A stretch of DNA of 64,000 nt from CAYXTW01 sp964452645 (GCA_964452645.1 CAYVMO010000014.1:14736-78735); one strand, 5' to 3'. Counted from the stretch's first letter, positions 18,179 through 26,875 are shown. The notes: generated from the letters alone by a model not told the origin. Program-made: numbers and translations.

Positions 18179-18816
18179 TGGATTTTTTCCTCGAGATAAT
18201 GCATTTCGCGAATGTTAAGATTTTCAAGCGGCAAAGGCGATATGTCACTGAGCAGGAATTGATCATTTTCCGGGATTACAACTCGTACGCGAGCCAGAGG
18301 TATGCCAAACACCTCCCAGATTGTGTTTGATAAATCGCGGTATCCTGTATCGGGACACCAGCCGAGTATCGATCGAAAATAGTGGACATGGCTGCCCGGC
18401 GGTAAATCCTGGCAGCAAATGGCGTACGTGAAATTTCTTGTTAATGATCGAGCGATGTTTTTTGAACGGTCCGCTTTCAGGACGACGCGACCTTTCAATA
18501 TAAATGGATTAACTGGATCGACAATAACAGGCGGTTCAAAAAAACCATTGCTTATATAATATTCAGGAATCGGGATAGCGGCCAGACGGGCCTTTTCGAG
18601 AAAAAGAGGCGGAACATAAGCGTCGAGCATCTCCTTGCAGGTCGGGCGAATCGGCTCATTGATATCTTCAAAATCCTGCGAGACATAGTAAGCCCGGCTG
18701 AGGTAATCATAATTTCCGGCCAGGTTGACCCGGCAATCACTACCGGGAAGGCGCCCGACAGATCGACTTTCTTTTGCCCGCGTATACCAGCCGCATGATA
18801 TTTTTTGATTCTTCAT
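18166..18816 (-). CDS. Stand-alone RLAN-domain protein
   Basis: 216 residues. The segment CRVNLAGNYDYLSRAYYVSQ (residues about 28-47) followed by PTCKEMLDAY matches the RimK-like ATP-grasp N-terminal (RLAN) domain as I remember it. Normally that domain is fused to the ligase, as in the large RimK family protein of proteobacteria. Here it is a separate gene whose end overlaps the ligase start by 13 bases, which suggests a stoichiometric complex. There is no signal peptide or membrane segment. The biochemical role of RLAN is not known. Confidence 0.65.
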   Translation of the reverse strand: MKNQKISCGWYTRAKESRSVGRLPGSDCRVNLAGNYDYLSRAYYVSQDFEDINEPIRPTCKEMLDAYVPPLFLEKARLAAIPIPEYYISNGFFEPPVIVDPVNPFILKGRVVLKADRSKNIARSLTRNFTYAICCQDLPPGSHVHYFRSILGWCPDTGYRDLSNTIWEVFGIPLARVRVVIPENDQFLLSDISPLPLENLNIREMHYLEEKIQWDN

Positions 18817-18904
18817 TTATTATCCTAAATTCCCCTTATCCATTCCGCAGATGCGATCGCGCCGCCATTTTTAGATCATTGTTCCGTTGGCACGGCTTTA
18901 ATCC

Positions 18905-19507
18905 TTATTTACTCTTTCTGAACCAATAAAATGGCTGCAACAATCGCCTGTATTTTGGTCGGTGAAAGTGGACCGGCTGATAATCTTGAATCATCCGTAC
19001 ATCTTCCACCGTATAAAAAGCCTTCGGTCTGGTCTTTTTTACGATTCCAAGAATGTCCGGAAGTTCTTTCCTATTGACGACCGACAGAATTACCTCAACC
19101 GGTCCATTGATTCCGTCCGCGATCATGTGCGTTATTTTATATCTGCTTTCAATCAACCGTTCGACAATACCATTTTCATCAAGTGGGACGATTATTCGAA
19201 CCAGATATAAACCAAACGTGAGCCTTTTTTCAATTGTCATGCCCACGAATGTCCCGGAGGCAAATCCGGCGCTATAGGCGACATAATGAATTATACCGTG
19301 CAGATTTTGGAGAACCTGACTGATGGCTATCAGCCAGATAAAGACTTCCATAAAACCCAGTAATGAAGAGATCGTGCGCAATCCCCGGCCGACCATTATG
19401 ATTCTCAGCGTACCCATGGATACGTCGATAATTCTTGCAAAGAAAATCAATATCGGAACCAGAAAACCGGGCACAAAAAATTTATCTAACAGTAAAACCG
19501 TTTCCAT
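18905..19507 (-). CDS. DUF2179/DUF5698 (UPF0316) membrane protein
   Basis: 200 residues. Three hydrophobic segments (about 12-35, 44-66, 72-92) with the conserved start RIIDVSMGTLRIIMVGRG, then a soluble C-terminal domain with SVVNRKELPDI. This is the layout of the UPF0316 family of unknown function. It lies between the two ligase modules and may simply be cotranscribed; no ligand can be named from the sequence. Confidence 0.85.
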   Translation of the reverse strand: METVLLLDKFFVPGFLVPILIFFARIIDVSMGTLRIIMVGRGLRTISSLLGFMEVFIWLIAISQVLQNLHGIIHYVAYSAGFASGTFVGMTIEKRLTFGLYLVRIIVPLDENGIVERLIESRYKITHMIADGINGPVEVILSVVNRKELPDILGIVKKTRPKAFYTVEDVRMIQDYQPVHFHRPKYRRLLQPFYWFRKSK

Positions 19508-19583
19508 TTAGCTTGAGTCTTCCTTTTTGCAGATTAAACAGCGGGGATAGCATCCGCCTTTGCCGGTTCAGATTTAAATCGCT

Positions 19584-19772
19584 TTAATTATGCTCCTCCT
19601 GATAATGGCTGTCATGCGGATTTTGTGAATTCGGTTTTTTCCCTATCGGGATTTCGAAACTCTCGTCGCAGTCTTCACAGTAAATATAAACGTATTCATC
19701 ATCATAATCCTCAAGTTGAATACTGCGGCTCCCGCACTGCGGGCATCTTTTGGGTTTTTTAGGCTCGTTCAT
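19584..19772 (-). CDS. Small zinc-ribbon protein
   Basis: 62 residues with two CxxC knuckles (CPQCG and CEDCD) 22 residues apart, fitting one zinc ribbon, and a very acidic centre. ATG 19772 has AGAGG 7 bases upstream. It lies 49 bases after the PLP decarboxylase gene in the same direction. Small zinc ribbons of this sort can bind proteins or nucleic acid; no closer function can be given. Confidence 0.65.
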   Translation of the reverse strand: MNEPKKPKRCPQCGSRSIQLEDYDDEYVYIYCEDCDESFEIPIGKKPNSQNPHDSHYQEEHN

Positions 19773-19821
19773 AGGATTACCTCTTGCCAATAATGCGTAA
19801 TGTTAATATCTTAATTAGATT

Positions 19822-21177
19822 TTATTCTTTGCTTATTATTGACTCCAATGTCTCTGTATTCTCTCGAACCGACAGCATGGTGACCACTTCCGGGATCGGC
19901 TTTATGAAGTTTTGCCGAAGGCTCCAGGTATAAGCCCCCTGATTCGGCACCAGAAGTATATCTCCCGGTTTAATATCTTCTCCGAAATAATTATATCCCC
20001 AGATATCGTGCGGTGTACAAAGTGACCCGGCAATCAAGCAATCATTTTCTTTTAGATTCGGCCGTGTCAGGTTGATAACCGGGAAATAATCACTTTCGAA
20101 TCTTTCCCAGCCGACCGCATTGGTGCCGCCGTCGGTGATGACAATATCCCTTGCTTTTAGATCGATAACCTTTAATAAAATGTGCATGGCATCATTACAT
20201 AGCCATCGACCCGGTTCGACATATACACAATAATTCATATCATCAGGCATTTGTTTTTTCAGTGACCGGGAAACTTGCTTCGCGAAATTCTCAATGGATA
20301 TGGAAGACCATTTAAAATGCTCATTAGTAGAAATTTGTCCGTTAAATATTTTTTCCCGGATAATGCCGTCGACCGTGGCGGCCGGTTGTAGCCATTCGCC
20401 TTCCTCCGGCCAGAATCCTCCGCCAATATCGAGAAACTCCAATTGCCCTCTATATTCCGGAGACAGTTTACGTAATTCCGCCGTAAGGCGGGCCATAAAT
20501 TTCAGATGATTATTCGCGTTCAGATTCCAGCTAATATGAAACTGAATGCCGTTCAGTTTTATATTATTGCATTTATTGGAAAGGCTCAAAAATCGAGATA
20601 AATCATTCAAGGGAATACCGAATTTTCGCCAGATACCATTTTCATCGGTGGCTATACGTACTCCGGTTCGAATTACTGTGTCATTTTCGGCGGCGATCCG
20701 TTGCAGCCTTTCCAGTTCGCTGAAGCTGTCCATCAAAACCGTGATACTCCCGAAATTGTGAACAGCCAGGGTCAACTCTTCATCTGTTTTTCCCGGCCCA
20801 CTGAACAATATTCTGTCGGCGCCTCTTTCGAGCGCCAGCCTTAACTCCTCTCCGCTGGAGACATCAAGACCCAAACCTTCTGATACCAGAATCGAAATTA
20901 TATCGGGATGGTTGTTGCTCTTAAGAGCATAGAATATTTTTATATCGGGTAGATAACTGCGAAATGTATTCGTGAATCGATTAGCGTGTTCCTTCAGCGT
21001 TTCGATATCTAAAACATAAAGAGGCGACCCATGCTGATCGGCACATTCCAGAAAATATTGCCCTCGGTCCAAAAACCGCTGAACGAACTCATGCAGTTCG
21101 GACTGCTCAAGCCGGGGAGTCTGTTTTTTGAATAATCTCATTATTCGGCTGATGATACCCGGTGAAATCATTGCCAT
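19822..21177 (-). CDS. PLP-dependent fold-type III decarboxylase (LysA/ornithine-decarboxylase-like)
   Basis: 451 residues. The PLP lysine motif is FYALKSN (near residue 80), followed by LDVSSGEELRLAL, HISWN, the phosphate-binding GGGFW, EPGRWLC, and the C-terminal CTPHDIWG and GAYTWS motifs that complete the active site in DAP/ornithine/carboxynorspermidine decarboxylases. It would decarboxylate a basic or diamino acid; the substrate cannot be read off. ATG 21177 has GGAG upstream and lies inside the end of the ATP-grasp gene (71-base overlap), so the two are translationally coupled. An alternative start at 21141 exists. It is the fourth gene of the module. Confidence 0.85.
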   Translation of the reverse strand: MAMISPGIISRIMRLFKKQTPRLEQSELHEFVQRFLDRGQYFLECADQHGSPLYVLDIETLKEHANRFTNTFRSYLPDIKIFYALKSNNHPDIISILVSEGLGLDVSSGEELRLALERGADRILFSGPGKTDEELTLAVHNFGSITVLMDSFSELERLQRIAAENDTVIRTGVRIATDENGIWRKFGIPLNDLSRFLSLSNKCNNIKLNGIQFHISWNLNANNHLKFMARLTAELRKLSPEYRGQLEFLDIGGGFWPEEGEWLQPAATVDGIIREKIFNGQISTNEHFKWSSISIENFAKQVSRSLKKQMPDDMNYCVYVEPGRWLCNDAMHILLKVIDLKARDIVITDGGTNAVGWERFESDYFPVINLTRPNLKENDCLIAGSLCTPHDIWGYNYFGEDIKPGDILLVPNQGAYTWSLRQNFIKPIPEVVTMLSVRENTETLESIISKE

Positions 21178-22462
21178 CGTAAGGCTCCATTATAATTTCA
21201 ATTTTTGATCGTATCTCCCGGCACTCCTTTTCTATGTCGCTATCGGCCGGGATTTCAAAGATAATATGTCCCAACTGCCATGATTCATAATCATCGGGCG
21301 GTAGCGTGACGCCGTCTCCCGGAAAGCGCTTAAGCATAATCTCCCGAACGCGCGGATCGTCATGGAGTTTACTAACATCGATTTTATTTATTTTACCTTC
21401 CATGGTAGCGAACATCCTTAAACCAACCATATGTTTCCATTTTGATTCCGAAGGTATCACGATTTTTTTCTTCTCAGCAAAATCAAGCGCTAATCCGAGC
21501 ATATCGAGACCGCAACATTGTTTAATTACTGGCGGCAGGCAATCACCGCCGATACGCGGCGTGAGCTCCAGAAACACCACTTCATCTTTGGCAATGACAA
21601 AATCGACCATACAGACAGCTCGATTAATGCCCAGCGCTTTGGCCGCCTGCAATAACATCGTCTCCAGTTCCTTTTGATCAATCCATTCCGGAAGACGCGC
21701 CGGGACAATATATTCGGTGGTCGTTCCGAAAGGGAGAGTCTTATCCAGGATTTTCTTGGCGATACGAATGATAGTCGAGGCCCCTTCGGTGATAATAAAA
21801 TCGCAGCTGTACTCACGTCCGTAGATAAACTCTTCCGCCATAATAAGCGCTTGCGAATCGCTTTCCAGGCCGCTCTCTTTTGGCAGACAGTACAGTGGAG
21901 AATTTTCCCGGATTCTTAAACCGTTTTTTACCGACCGATAGGCATTAAACGCTTCGTAAATATCGAAGCATTGAAATGTCAGCTCGCTGCCACTTCCAGT
22001 CAGCGGTTTTAAAACGATAGGATGCCCGAGATCCTTCACGAATCTAATCGTCTCGAATTCTGATCGAACCAGCTTGAATCGCGGACACCTGACTCCGTTC
22101 TGAGTCCAGGCCTGCTTCGACAAAAATTTAGAGCGGCACAGAGCCATCGATTTTGCCGATGGATATTCCAGCGAAAAGAATTTGGCGATATTCGCGGCCA
22201 GCTCAAGATATTCGCAATCGAAGCAGGTTAAACCGGATATTTCAAGTTTCCATTGACGGCAGTGCCGTATTATTCGTCTGACGACGGTATCGAAGTCTTT
22301 TAGCTGGCAAACCAATTCCGAACAATCGTCGGGTTTGGTCTCCGGGCTTCGTTGGCGCATAGCCGTATCGGTGACAAACAAGGCCCGGTTGGGGAAATGC
22401 AGATGAATATATGATATATAATCCGGAGTGGTCCCGATTACAAGAACGCGTTTGTCAGACAC
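21107..22462 (-). CDS. ATP-grasp ligase (carnosine-synthase/BacD-like type)
   Basis: 451 residues. Features: N-terminal Rossmann-like region (VLVIGTTPDYISYIH), GHPIVLKPLTGSGSELTF for ATP binding, AEEFIYGREYSCDFII, and EVVFLELTPRIGGDCLPP for Mg binding. That is the layout of ATP-grasp enzymes that join amino acids or carboxylates to amines. The start is GTG 22462 with GGGAG 8 bases upstream; it overlaps the GNAT gene by 8 bases. In context it could couple the amine made by a neighbouring decarboxylase to an acyl group. Confidence 0.85.
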   Translation of the reverse strand: MSDKRVLVIGTTPDYISYIHLHFPNRALFVTDTAMRQRSPETKPDDCSELVCQLKDFDTVVRRIIRHCRQWKLEISGLTCFDCEYLELAANIAKFFSLEYPSAKSMALCRSKFLSKQAWTQNGVRCPRFKLVRSEFETIRFVKDLGHPIVLKPLTGSGSELTFQCFDIYEAFNAYRSVKNGLRIRENSPLYCLPKESGLESDSQALIMAEEFIYGREYSCDFIITEGASTIIRIAKKILDKTLPFGTTTEYIVPARLPEWIDQKELETMLLQAAKALGINRAVCMVDFVIAKDEVVFLELTPRIGGDCLPPVIKQCCGLDMLGLALDFAEKKKIVIPSESKWKHMVGLRMFATMEGKINKIDVSKLHDDPRVREIMLKRFPGDGVTLPPDDYESWQLGHIIFEIPADSDIEKECREIRSKIEIIMEPYDGNDFTGYHQPNNEIIQKTDSPA

Positions 22463-23453
22463 GATTCATACTCCCGGCCGCCAGGCCAATCCTCGGCCGC
22501 TCTTTTAAGCCTGTATTTATCGTCTCGCGACGGGTCGCTCCTTTGCCCTGACCGGTCAATAGGAATAATGGTCGGGGCGTCAAATGAAAGAGAGTTTTCC
22601 AGTTAAAATCGCCGCAGAGAAAATCGACTTTCTCGATGCGTTGTTCGCAGGCCCATTTCATGTGATGGAGATTAATGAATTTCGCAATTCCGGGAAATTC
22701 CGGATTGGTGCCGCCGGCCAGAAGAGTATACGTTCCGTTGTAAACACACCCCATATCAACAGCGGCGACTTTTCCCTCGATACGCACCGTTACCAATCTG
22801 ACATAATTGCGCTCATTGAGTAATTGAAACAGGCTGCGGAAACTATCAAGAAATCGCGAATCGCTGAAATAAGATAAATCGCCGTAGCGTTTGAAATTTA
22901 ATGATACCAGGGTCTCGAAATCAGATTCATTGTTATAGACAAATTCATGATTGCGGGATTCAAATGCATTCAATTCACGACTTAATCTCTTCCTGGATTT
23001 TCCGGAAAATTCCGTAAGGTAATTATTAATGTCGTAATCGTATCGAGGCGGCAGGAAGTAATACCCGATTTCATCAATGGTATGATGTGAATTAATCATC
23101 TCCTCGGTCGGCTGAAGATAACGCAGATAATAATCTCCGGGGATGCGGTTAAGAAGCGATTTGAGAGTGGCGCCATCCCTGAAGACTAAATGATTTTGCT
23201 CCAGCCAGGTTTTACCCTCCCATGTCTCGCCGGGAAAGTACAAATATGTTTTCGTTTCCTCGTTCCAGCTCAACGGAAGAAAACCACAGACGCCGCTATT
23301 ATCATTGGCGATTACAAAATTAGGTCTATGGCCGTAATGGCGCTGAAAACAATCGCGCACCTCCCACAGGTCGGAAATCTGGTCTTTCGGGACCAACTGC
23401 TTCCACAGTTCGCGGCACTCATTTAAGTCGGTTACATTGTGGACATATTTCAT
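22455..23453 (-). CDS. GNAT/FemAB-like acyltransferase (BioF2/CelD type)
   Basis: 332 residues. A double-GNAT fold is suggested by the central KSRKRLSRELN segment followed by VRLVTVRIEGKVAAVDMG, YTLLAGGTNPEF and the KFINLHHMKWACE helix, all typical of the BioF2-like/CelD acyltransferase family related to FemAB. It would transfer an acyl or aminoacyl group to an amine. ATG 23453 is preceded by GAGGG; only 2 bases separate it from the stop of the AdoMetDC-like gene, so these genes form one operon. Confidence 0.78.
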   Translation of the reverse strand: MKYVHNVTDLNECRELWKQLVPKDQISDLWEVRDCFQRHYGHRPNFVIANDNSGVCGFLPLSWNEETKTYLYFPGETWEGKTWLEQNHLVFRDGATLKSLLNRIPGDYYLRYLQPTEEMINSHHTIDEIGYYFLPPRYDYDINNYLTEFSGKSRKRLSRELNAFESRNHEFVYNNESDFETLVSLNFKRYGDLSYFSDSRFLDSFRSLFQLLNERNYVRLVTVRIEGKVAAVDMGCVYNGTYTLLAGGTNPEFPGIAKFINLHHMKWACEQRIEKVDFLCGDFNWKTLFHLTPRPLFLLTGQGKGATRRETINTGLKERPRIGLAAGSMNRV

Positions 23454-23455
23454 GA

Positions 23456-23905
23456 TTATGCCCTCAGGTTGACTTGCATCGTGCAGCGCGAACCGCCGAA
23501 AAATTCCATTGCGAATTTTTTGACGATTTCCGGATTATATGGCTTGCAACTGAATACGTCCAGATAGGTCGTATTGGTTGCATTGGCGAAATGCGCCGAG
23601 ATTAAAGATGTCTCAATTAATTGGGTCATCGAGAAACCGGCGACGCGTTCATCTTCGCCGAAATTTACGACGACACATTCCCCGAAACGCTTCATTTCGA
23701 TCAGTTCGCAAAGTTCGCGAACAAAACGCTTAATTTCGTCAGCGTCGCGGATTGTTTCGGGATTACAGTCATAAATATCAAAACTGCCAGCCAACCCCCA
23801 TGCGTTTCGGATGTCCACAACGCTGAATCTTTCTAAATCAGGATAATCTTTTAAGACGTCAATGGCTCCTTTCGCGGCTTCACCGGCGACATAATTTGTT
23901 TTCAT
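23456..23905 (-). CDS. S-adenosylmethionine decarboxylase (SpeD)-like pyruvoyl enzyme
   Basis: 149 residues. The core IETSLISAHF...YLDVFSC aligns with the SpeD core ESHITIHTWPE...ALDIFTC. The residues that drive self-cleavage and pyruvoyl formation are all kept at the same spacing: Ser100, His105 (+5) and Cys120 (+20). The usual Glu before the Ser is Thr99 and the HTWPE substrate loop is replaced, so substrate preference may differ; SpeD homologues acting on arginine or ornithine instead of AdoMet have been reported. ATG 23905 has GGAG 8 bases upstream; ATGs at 23914 and 23926 are alternatives. It is the first gene of an operon with a GNAT, an ATP-grasp and a PLP decarboxylase. Confidence 0.7.
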   Translation of the reverse strand: MKTNYVAGEAAKGAIDVLKDYPDLERFSVVDIRNAWGLAGSFDIYDCNPETIRDADEIKRFVRELCELIEMKRFGECVVVNFGEDERVAGFSMTQLIETSLISAHFANATNTTYLDVFSCKPYNPEIVKKFAMEFFGGSRCTMQVNLRA

Positions 23906-23994
23906 TTTTTGCATCTCCACATGCATTGATTGGTTACGCGCACATCCGGGACCCCGTTGAAAAGAGGCCTCGGATTTTACGCCCGATTATTTAC

Positions 23995-24552
23995 CTAATA
24001 CTTGACCTTTTTTGGCATTATAACGGCATCGATAACGTGTATTACGCCGTTACTGCATTCAATTTCCTCATCGATTACTCTGGCGTTTTCGATTTGAACC
24101 GATTCCTCAGTGGCCTCGGCATTTATTTCTTCGCCGCCGGCGGTTATAATCGATCTGGTTTCTTCGTTGTCGAAGACGACCTTTTGGTCTTTGACAATAT
24201 GTCTCAATAAGATGGACTTGAGATACTCATCGCTGGATTCCATTCTTTCGAGTTCTTTTTCGGGAAGTCTTAAAAAAGCGCTGTCATCCGGAATAAAAAG
24301 CGTAAATGGACCATCTCCATCTAATATTTCGGTCAATCCTGCCTGCTCCAATAATTCTCCGAAAGTTTCCAGGGAATCAAAGTCGGCGATTGTCTGGAGA
24401 ATTGTTCCATTTTCTGTCTCGCCGGAATCATCATCATAATCCCCGATGATTAGGTCTTCCGGCTCCTCCTCGCATTTCAGTGGTTTGACCATTATTGCCG
24501 ATGCCAGCAACATGGCAATGATGCTCGGCAATATCCATACATGCTTTTTCAT
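23995..24552 (-). CDS. Secreted fasciclin (FAS1) domain protein
   Basis: 185 residues with a signal peptide (about 1-27), an acidic linker and one FAS1 domain marked by GPFTLFIPDDSAF, LKSILLRHIV and GVIHVIDAVIMP. FAS1 domains act in extracellular adhesion. ATG 24552 has AAGGAG upstream. A cysteine at the end of the signal segment (LKCEE) does not form a good lipobox. It lies downstream of the TetR gene on the same strand after an unusual 360-base spacer. Confidence 0.88.
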   Translation of the reverse strand: MKKHVWILPSIIAMLLASAIMVKPLKCEEEPEDLIIGDYDDDSGETENGTILQTIADFDSLETFGELLEQAGLTEILDGDGPFTLFIPDDSAFLRLPEKELERMESSDEYLKSILLRHIVKDQKVVFDNEETRSIITAGGEEINAEATEESVQIENARVIDEEIECSNGVIHVIDAVIMPKKVKY

Positions 24553-24640
24553 TTTGTCAATCTCCTTATTTTTACCATGGTTTTCTTTCTATCTGGGGGT
24601 CCGAACATTTAATGCGTCGGCGTTACATAGAATTCATCCC

Positions 24641-24889
24641 GCAGGCGTCTCGCCGCCGGCGAGTTCCTGCCGAATCGCAATTGCGTATCGATCCCCTCGG
24701 GCTCCTGATTAATTATTTTGTCTTCCGATAGTCCGCGCAACCCTCTTGCACAGGCTGCGGAGATACGTGATTCAGGTAGTGAGCCTGAAGCCGCCTTCCC
24801 CGTGTCCGGCTAAGTTCTCCCCGTGAACCGAACTGCTTCGACGACTTACATAATGACTGTTCCGTAGGAGCGGTTAACTCTTCTTACTC
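24641..24889 (-). ncRNA. G+C-rich multi-hairpin island between tetR and the fasciclin gene (candidate structured RNA or remnant)
   Basis: This stretch is clearly richer in G+C than its flanks and folds locally: a nested hairpin at 24641-24670 (GCAGG/CCTGC outside CTCGCC/GGCGAG, 11 pairs), a nested one at 24732-24761 (TCCGC/GCGGA around GCAA/TTGC) and a perfect 6-bp hairpin at 24771-24789. On the minus strand one frame ends in RLRDEFYVTPTH at about 24610 and runs back with two in-frame stops, so a decayed coding element is the alternative. I cannot match it to a named RNA family. Strand is inferred from neighbouring genes. Confidence 0.3.
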
Positions 24890-24912
24890 CTTATTCAATC
24901 ATTTTTTACATA

Positions 24913-25557
24913 CTACCATCTTACCCGATCTTCGGGTAAGGCTTCTTTTACAAATCGACTGAGACTGGCTACGAAGGCATATCTCAATGACATAAACGAC
25001 TTATCAATATCTTCATTCTCCGTCGCGATACTGGCGAAGGAATAATAACCCGCAATAAACCCGGCGATGGCGCACGCCAATCGGCGGAGTTTCGGTTTGG
25101 AAATCGGCTGAGGAACCGCACTGTCGACAAGATTCTCGATGCTGCTCAAATAATCCATGAAAGGCGTCTCGAGACCTTCGAAGGTCTGTTCGAGTGTCAA
25201 ATCGGCGCGACCCTGATAATAAAGTACAAAATCCTCCCAGCGGCTGCTGAAAAAATCAATATGGGTATTTATCATGGCGTCCAGCATCAATCCAAGATCC
25301 TTTTGCTTCCTGCTGTTCGACTCCATTTGCACAGTCAGTTCTTTCAGAATCTCCCCGATGATTTCTCTGATAAGCTCCTCTTTATTAGAGAAATGATAGT
25401 AGAAACTCCCTCGCCCGATATCGGCTCGCTCCGTAATATCATCTACCGTCGCGGCGGCCAGGCCTTTTTCAGCGAAAATAGACCGTGCCGCATCGATTAT
25501 TTTATTACCGGTACGATCATATCGGCGTTGCTGCCGGGATTGTTTTCGCCTGGGCAT
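24913..25557 (-). CDS. TetR/AcrR family transcriptional repressor
   Basis: 214 residues. The N-terminal helix-turn-helix is typical (AARSIFAEKGLAAATVDDIT, then GRGSFYYHFSNKEELI, residues about 20-65), followed by a helical ligand-binding domain. ATG 25557 is preceded by GAGG. Three evenly spaced operator-like repeats overlap its promoter, so it probably represses itself. No efflux pump is adjacent; the only gene downstream on this strand is the fasciclin protein, which may be its target by read-through. Confidence 0.92.
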   Translation of the reverse strand: MPRRKQSRQQRRYDRTGNKIIDAARSIFAEKGLAAATVDDITERADIGRGSFYYHFSNKEELIREIIGEILKELTVQMESNSRKQKDLGLMLDAMINTHIDFFSSRWEDFVLYYQGRADLTLEQTFEGLETPFMDYLSSIENLVDSAVPQPISKPKLRRLACAIAGFIAGYYSFASIATENEDIDKSFMSLRYAFVASLSRFVKEALPEDRVRW

Positions 25558-25594
25558 CTTGCCTCGCTTTATATGCTCTTATCAAATTCATTAC

Positions 25595-25644
25595 TGACGT
25601 TATCGTCATTTTCGACAGTATCGTCAGTTTAGACGATTTGTCAA
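25595..25644 (-). promoter_or_regulatory. tetR promoter overlapped by three operator-like repeats
   Basis: Minus-strand promoter: TTGACA (25644-25639), 16-base spacer, GATACT (25622-25617). Three dyad-like units with the pattern GAC-N5/6-GTCA start at 25596, 25614 and 25632, exactly 18 bases apart. The third overlaps the -35, the second the -10 and the first the start-site region. Even phasing over one promoter is strong evidence for binding by the adjacent TetR protein. Confidence 0.65.
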
Positions 25645-25864
25645 GTATTTTTTTTGTGATTTTTGTGATTTTTTCGCTAATTTTATTATATTCACGCTAA
25701 TGCATTGAATAACAATCGACTAACGTCAAGAAAAAAGCCGGTAAATGGTATATCTTTTGAAATAGATTCGTTTATTGGTTGGCGATGAAGGCCTTCAAAT
25801 GGCGAACTATCTTATCATCCAACAAGTTATGGATTTAACATCGTGTAGAATTCGATTTTTTTTA

Positions 25865-26875
25865 TTAATTAACAATCGATACTTCCCGAAGAATCTGAAC
25901 CGCATCCTCCGGCGGAACAGTATTTATATAGATTCCGGAACCAATTTCAAATCCTGCCGGTATCGTAATTTTGGGTACAATAACCATATACCAGTGCAGA
26001 TATCGTGTATCTTCGTCGCCGACAGGTGATGAGCGTATTATATAATTGTAATCGGGGTCGCCCAAACCTTTATATAATCTCAGCAATACTTCGCGCAAAA
26101 TCGAGGCAAGCTCCTGTATATCTTCGTCTTTCGACAAAACAAAACTCGGTATATGTTTTTTGGGATAGATCCTGCATTCGAACGGGGATCGGGATGCAAA
26201 TGGACAGAAAGCGACGAAATTATCGGATTCGGATATAACCCGTTCTTTTTGCCGCATTTCTTCCATAACCATTTCGCAATAAACGCATTGGCCGTACATA
26301 TCATAATATGAAATCGCCTGCTCCATGGGATAACGAACATGCGGAGGGACGATTGGTGTCGCTATTATTTGTGAATGGGGGTGCATTAGCGATGTGCCGG
26401 CTCTCTGTCCGTGGTTGCGAAATATCGTGATAAGATTAATGTTTTCATTTTTGCTAATCTCAATTTGCCTTTGCCGGTAGGCTTTCAAAATGTTCGCAAC
26501 TTCGCCGGCACTCATAAGCGCGGGATTTAAATTGTGTTTTGGGTGTTCGATGACCACTTCTGCAATTCCGAATCCTTTTGCTGTCAGGAAAGAACCGGTT
26601 TTCGTCCGCGTAGCCGTAAAGCCGGGATTTAAGGCCGCGAATTTATTCGGGACTACTCTGACCTGCCATTTACCTTCCGGCGGTAAAACAAAAACCGGCC
26701 TTTCAGTTTGCGCTTCATTGCCGAAACAGAAGGGGCAAGTTTGCTCATATTCAGGTAACGGCTCTTTTTTGGGCAATTGCTTCACAATGTCTGAAGGTCT
26801 GGCACCTCGATTGGGCGCCAGTATCACCCATTCTTTGGTGGCCAAATTTTGGCGGAATTCGGACATATTCTCCAT
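25865..26875 (-). CDS. galT: Galactose-1-phosphate uridylyltransferase
   Basis: About 336 residues. The family start MSEFRQNLATKEWVI, zinc-binding CPFC, VVPNKFAALNP and the active-site HPHSQIIATP (nucleophilic His in HPH) identify GalT, which exchanges UDP between glucose-1-phosphate and galactose-1-phosphate in the Leloir pathway. The start is uncertain: a TTG at 26896, ATG 26875 and ATG 26866 (the last fits the family start best, but GGAG is only 3 bases away). No other Leloir gene is adjacent. Confidence 0.9.
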   Translation of the reverse strand: MENMSEFRQNLATKEWVILAPNRGARPSDIVKQLPKKEPLPEYEQTCPFCFGNEAQTERPVFVLPPEGKWQVRVVPNKFAALNPGFTATRTKTGSFLTAKGFGIAEVVIEHPKHNLNPALMSAGEVANILKAYRQRQIEISKNENINLITIFRNHGQRAGTSLMHPHSQIIATPIVPPHVRYPMEQAISYYDMYGQCVYCEMVMEEMRQKERVISESDNFVAFCPFASRSPFECRIYPKKHIPSFVLSKDEDIQELASILREVLLRLYKGLGDPDYNYIIRSSPVGDEDTRYLHWYMVIVPKITIPAGFEIGSGIYINTVPPEDAVQILREVSIVN

